The notes under the pieces are model-generated. The model had not been told where the DNA came from. It did no database searches and worked only from the letters and a program-made list of their open reading frames with translations. Both the position numbers and the translations under genes were made by a program. A stretch of 64,000 bases of DNA from Patiria miniata (Eukaryota; Echinodermata; Asteroidea; Valvatida; Asterinidae), in contig NW_024037060.1 of NCBI RefSeq assembly GCF_015706575.1, positions 565,501 through 629,500 of the forward strand, read 5' to 3'. Position 1 is the first letter of the stretch. The number at the start of each line of letters is the position of its first letter. Of this stretch, positions 61,001 to 64,000 are shown piece after piece.

Positions 61001-62475
61001 TCGTGCGTGTTTAGTTATTGAATTATTGCGGCCCGGCTATAATTCCGTTCTCGCAAAATATAGGCTGGTACCCGCCCCACAAACTGTACTGGTGATGTAC
61101 GGACCGGGAGCCAGTCTGCTCACAAATCAGATTATGTCTGTGCCCAAAACATGTTGTTTTTCTTTTTCATATGTCGTATAGGCTAGATGTTCACAAAAGA
61201 ATTTTTTTTTTTTTAAAGATCGACTTTGTTGAAAAGCATGGGAAACGCAACTTTAACATATAATTATTATATAACATCTACATTAATTATCTTGAATATT
61301 ATTTCAGCTTCTAGTAAAGTCAAAATATCGCAATATCTACTAATTTATACCAAATAAACCCGTAGTTTTCTAGTTATTCACTTAAATCTTTGCTAAAATT
61401 AATGACTCATATTGTGGAAAAATAAACAGATTGTGCAAATCCGTAAAAGGAATTTGACAAAGTTTGTCGCACATTATGTCAAACACCTCATCTAGAAATA
61501 GTTTAAAATCCCATAGTAAAGACCGTGTTTCATAAAAATTTAATACAGAGACAAAATGTCAAATTAGACGATTCCGGTGAAACCAAGATCTCCGGGAGGG
61601 CGCTGTTTCCAGTCACAAAGGGTTGTTATCCCCTTTGCCATGTTCTCATCTCAAAAGGTTATTGTTGTCGATAAATAAAAGGGAGGTTTTCTAAAATGTA
61701 GAAGGCTGTTTTTTTCAGCGGCATAATATTTTATATTGTAAAGAAAGCCACGGAAGTGTTAATTCATGTTATGAAAAGAATGTCGCGGTTTAAATTCTAG
61801 GCACTATATAGGCACGGGAAGAAAAAGCTTTTTCTTTATGTCATCATTTATAGAAATATACTGAACGTTTAGACTTTATTGTTTGTGAGTGGTTAACGAA
61901 CCAGTCATGTAGTTGTTGGTGCACTGAAGCGAGAAAAAAAACTATCTGCCATTATGATCACCATAATACTCACCCACCTTTTTATCGCTTTCAGCACATC
62001 TCCAGATTATCAAGTGAGCGAGCCACAACCTCTGGGGGCGTGTCAAGAGTTGCACACCGCAGGGATCGGAAGATTTGAAGTAAGGTACTGTAGGACTGAC
62101 ATCCTCAGAAATAGACGTCTCGGTTAATTCTGAACTTATATAATCGAGATTTTTGCCATTTAAAGAAAAACACCAATCCAAGGATGCTGGTGACGGTTAT
62201 ATTTAGTTGACCCGGAGTCAAGACAATTTGTGCGTAAGACACGTGCGCACGAATTAACGTCCAGGTGCATACTGATCATGCTGGCGAGCCACCCACAATG
62301 CTTTGCGTTTCCTTGACGATACTTTGTGAGGGAGATTGGCCGTCACCAGCGCTCATTGGACAGCGTGTTGAATTACGAACGAACAAATATTTTTCTCCTA
62401 CAACCAACTATTTAGTCTAACTATTGTATAGACAATAACTATTCTTGGTTACAGCAAAAGCACGCCTGGACGTGA
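55088..62475. other. Long intergenic region, no gene seen
   Basis: No exon is supported on either strand. Stretches with homeodomain/POU-like sites: ATTTGCAT near 56,664 and TTAATTAA near 56,780, and several TAATTA/TAATTAC sites at about 58,180-58,290. They are candidate regulatory DNA upstream of the homeobox gene, on composition and motifs only. C-run near 57,520; a degenerate poly-G repeat near 58,870-58,940. Confidence 0.4.
55650..55718. repeat. (AAC)n microsatellite
   Basis: Nearly pure ACA/CAA triplets, interrupted once by TATAAC. Confidence 0.9.
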
Positions 62476-63515
62476 TTAAGTGCATACGCATATCTCACAA
62501 CCACTGCGGCCTGGGATCACCTGGCAGCCCCATCCGCAGCCGTTCACCACCGGACACTGTGGCTTAGCTGAGGAGAAACAACAAGGGGGATAAGAACTGT
62601 CAAGAATCATGGAGAAGGATCGCCGGGAATCTTGAACGAATCGAATTTTGAAAATTAAAGGCACGTATGGACGTTTGCAATGACACAGAAATCCTTGCTC
62701 AGAGTGATAGGACCGGTACCATAAAAAGTCAAACCATTCCAACTGAAATGGTATCACTCGGAGGAATACAATCATTGAAAGTGGTTTAAGAAAATGTGCC
62801 CGCGGGCACATTTTTTTAAAGTACGTTTAAAGAAAAGAAAAGAACGTACGTTTAAAGGAACGGAACCCATGCATACGTTTTCTCCGTTTTCTCAAAATGT
62901 ACAGTATCCACTGAGCTACAACTTCATCAAGTTGGCTAAATGTTGTGCACCCTTCTTAAGATTTTGAGTAATTTTGTTGCTCAAATGAAAAATTTGCACA
63001 AAAAAGCAAATGAACCAATAACAAAATCACAAGCAAAAAATAAGAGTTATCAAAATAAATCACAATCAGTATAGTATTTGTGTTGCGTGGGAGGTTTATT
63101 AGCGAGATTTTGTTTTAATGTGGGGGGGGGGGTGCTAGGTGGCGGAATACACTTCAAGCAAACTTCTGATGTAAGGCAAACTTTATGCAACTCCGCGATT
63201 TAGCAAAACAGACACCGAGTATATTGATTGGATAATACCGTCGGCTGCCAAAGTACCAATGGTATAGACGCTCACTGATTGGTCACAATCTTTGTGTCAA
63301 ATGCGACATAATCTGCACTATTCCGTAGACCAGGTTTCCACCGAGAACAAAAATCGCAGAATCATCTTGTATATATAGGAAATGCGTGAAAAGTGAAATG
63401 AAACCACACTGGACACATTAGGCCTATACTTACGATCGAATACACAGTCGACGATGTTATTTGAACCACAGGTGCACACTTCTTCCGATTCCGTTTTCTT
63501 ATATTTGTATCCGAG
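62476..63515 (-). CDS. 3' end of a cysteine-rich secreted protein (VWC/antistasin-like), partial
   Basis: Two minus-strand exons, 63515-63434 and 62567-62476, joined in phase 1 (C|CT makes Pro); acceptors TTCCTTAG and CTCCTCAG, donor GTAAGT, stop TAA at 62476-62478. The exons encode about 57 residues: GYKYKKTESEEVCTC, then DCVFDP, then QCPVVNGCGWGCQVIPGRSG and CEICVCT. C-x-C and C-P-x(n)-C-x(3)-C spacing with a final C-x-x-C-x-C resembles the end of a VWC or antistasin repeat, as in chordin/CRIM-like extracellular proteins. Upstream exons lie beyond 64,000, so the whole architecture is unknown. The first exon listed begins in phase 0. Confidence 0.6.
62791..62814. repeat. 24-bp perfect palindrome in the intron of the cysteine-rich gene
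   Basis: The core TGTGCCCGCGGGCACA is flanked by AAAA and TTTT, giving an exact palindrome. Two GTACGTTTAAAG repeats follow at about 62821 and 62846. Confidence 0.75.
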
Positions 63516-64000
63516 CTAAGGAAAAATAAATAAAATCATGAGAATAATTGGATTAAAACGTCAAGTTTAGTTCTGCCTCTGAGCTTCGGTGACTCTCTAT
63601 AAGCAGCTCAAGCGGAACGCCACTTTGAATCTTGAATTAAAAAAACGGCTTTGACTCCGCTTTGAGCCTAGTGTACTCTCTGTACCTATCTCACGTCCTG
63701 ACTGACTTTGCCTAATCTTATTAAAACACTGGCTCCATTGGTCTGAAAAAAACACGTAGAGTAGGGGACTGGTGTTTGGTCTGAGTTTTGAGACCAAACT
63801 CGGGTGAATCTTCTGGGGCTGAGTCTAGAGTACCGAAGACAAGCTGCGACTTATGTCCGCTTCCTGGTCCCTAAACTTATTTTTGTTTCCAAGGTAAATA
63901 ATTATTACAAAACTTGTTTTCATTTTGGCTGATTCTCTGAATTATTACAGATATAAGTTCAATCGGAGTAGAAAGTTTGAGCCGACTGTCAACAAACACC
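63516..64000. other. Upstream intron/flank of the partial gene, nothing recognised
   Basis: Presumably an intron of the minus-strand cysteine-rich gene. No further exon is found to the window end. Confidence 0.4.

Noticed and set aside
1..64000. CRISPR arrays, bacterial operons, prophage
   Set aside because: No regularly spaced short repeats or operon-like gene packing; spliced genes show the window is eukaryotic.

Overview
The window looks like genomic DNA from a marine invertebrate animal, probably a deuterostome such as an echinoderm, hemichordate or amphioxus. Genes have short to medium GT-AG introns, intergenic DNA is long and AT-rich, poly-G/poly-C tracts and small foldback DNA elements are common, and there is an animal ANTP-class homeobox gene and an animal CNPY2 gene. 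I cannot name the species from sequence alone.

Layout. (1) Positions 1-26,323 hold a large direct duplication with an offset of about 15.9 kb. Each copy carries a five-exon gene (977-6019 and 16872-21913) encoding a 1,206-residue protein. Its N-terminal third is a DyP-type (YfeX-like) haem peroxidase and the rest is a complete glycyl radical enzyme of the C-x-E (dehydratase/lyase) type, ending in a glycyl radical loop. This fusion of a peroxidase to an oxygen-sensitive radical enzyme, in an intron-containing animal-type gene present twice, is the main discovery candidate. The copies differ by only two amino acids that I can find. (2) Between the homologous segments (10,364-15,893) is a gene-free spacer with hairpins, diverged tandem repeats and an inverted copy of a mariner-like element that also lies 3' of both enzyme genes. 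(3) 27,162-30,280 (+) is a five-exon CNPY2 (canopy) gene, an ER-resident saposin-like chaperone ending in KTEL. (4) 34,475-49,577 (-) is a three-exon ANTP-class homeobox gene (327 aa) with an Eh1 repressor motif and an intron inside homeodomain codon 53; it resembles the Drosophila lms / amphioxus Nedx type. Its 6-8 kb introns carry foldback elements. (5) 50,983-55,087 is a local tandem duplication whose copies differ by cleanly defined insertions, including a 118-bp MITE with a TAA target duplication and a 628-bp composite insertion. (6) 62,476-63,515 (-) holds the last two exons of a cysteine-rich secreted protein (VWC/antistasin-like) that continues beyond the window.

How the genes relate. 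The two enzyme paralogues are the only functional group. No radical-SAM activating enzyme, which any glycyl radical enzyme needs, is visible here, so it would have to be encoded elsewhere. The other three genes are ordinary animal neighbours, which argues against a bacterial contaminant. Nothing ties them functionally to the enzyme pair.
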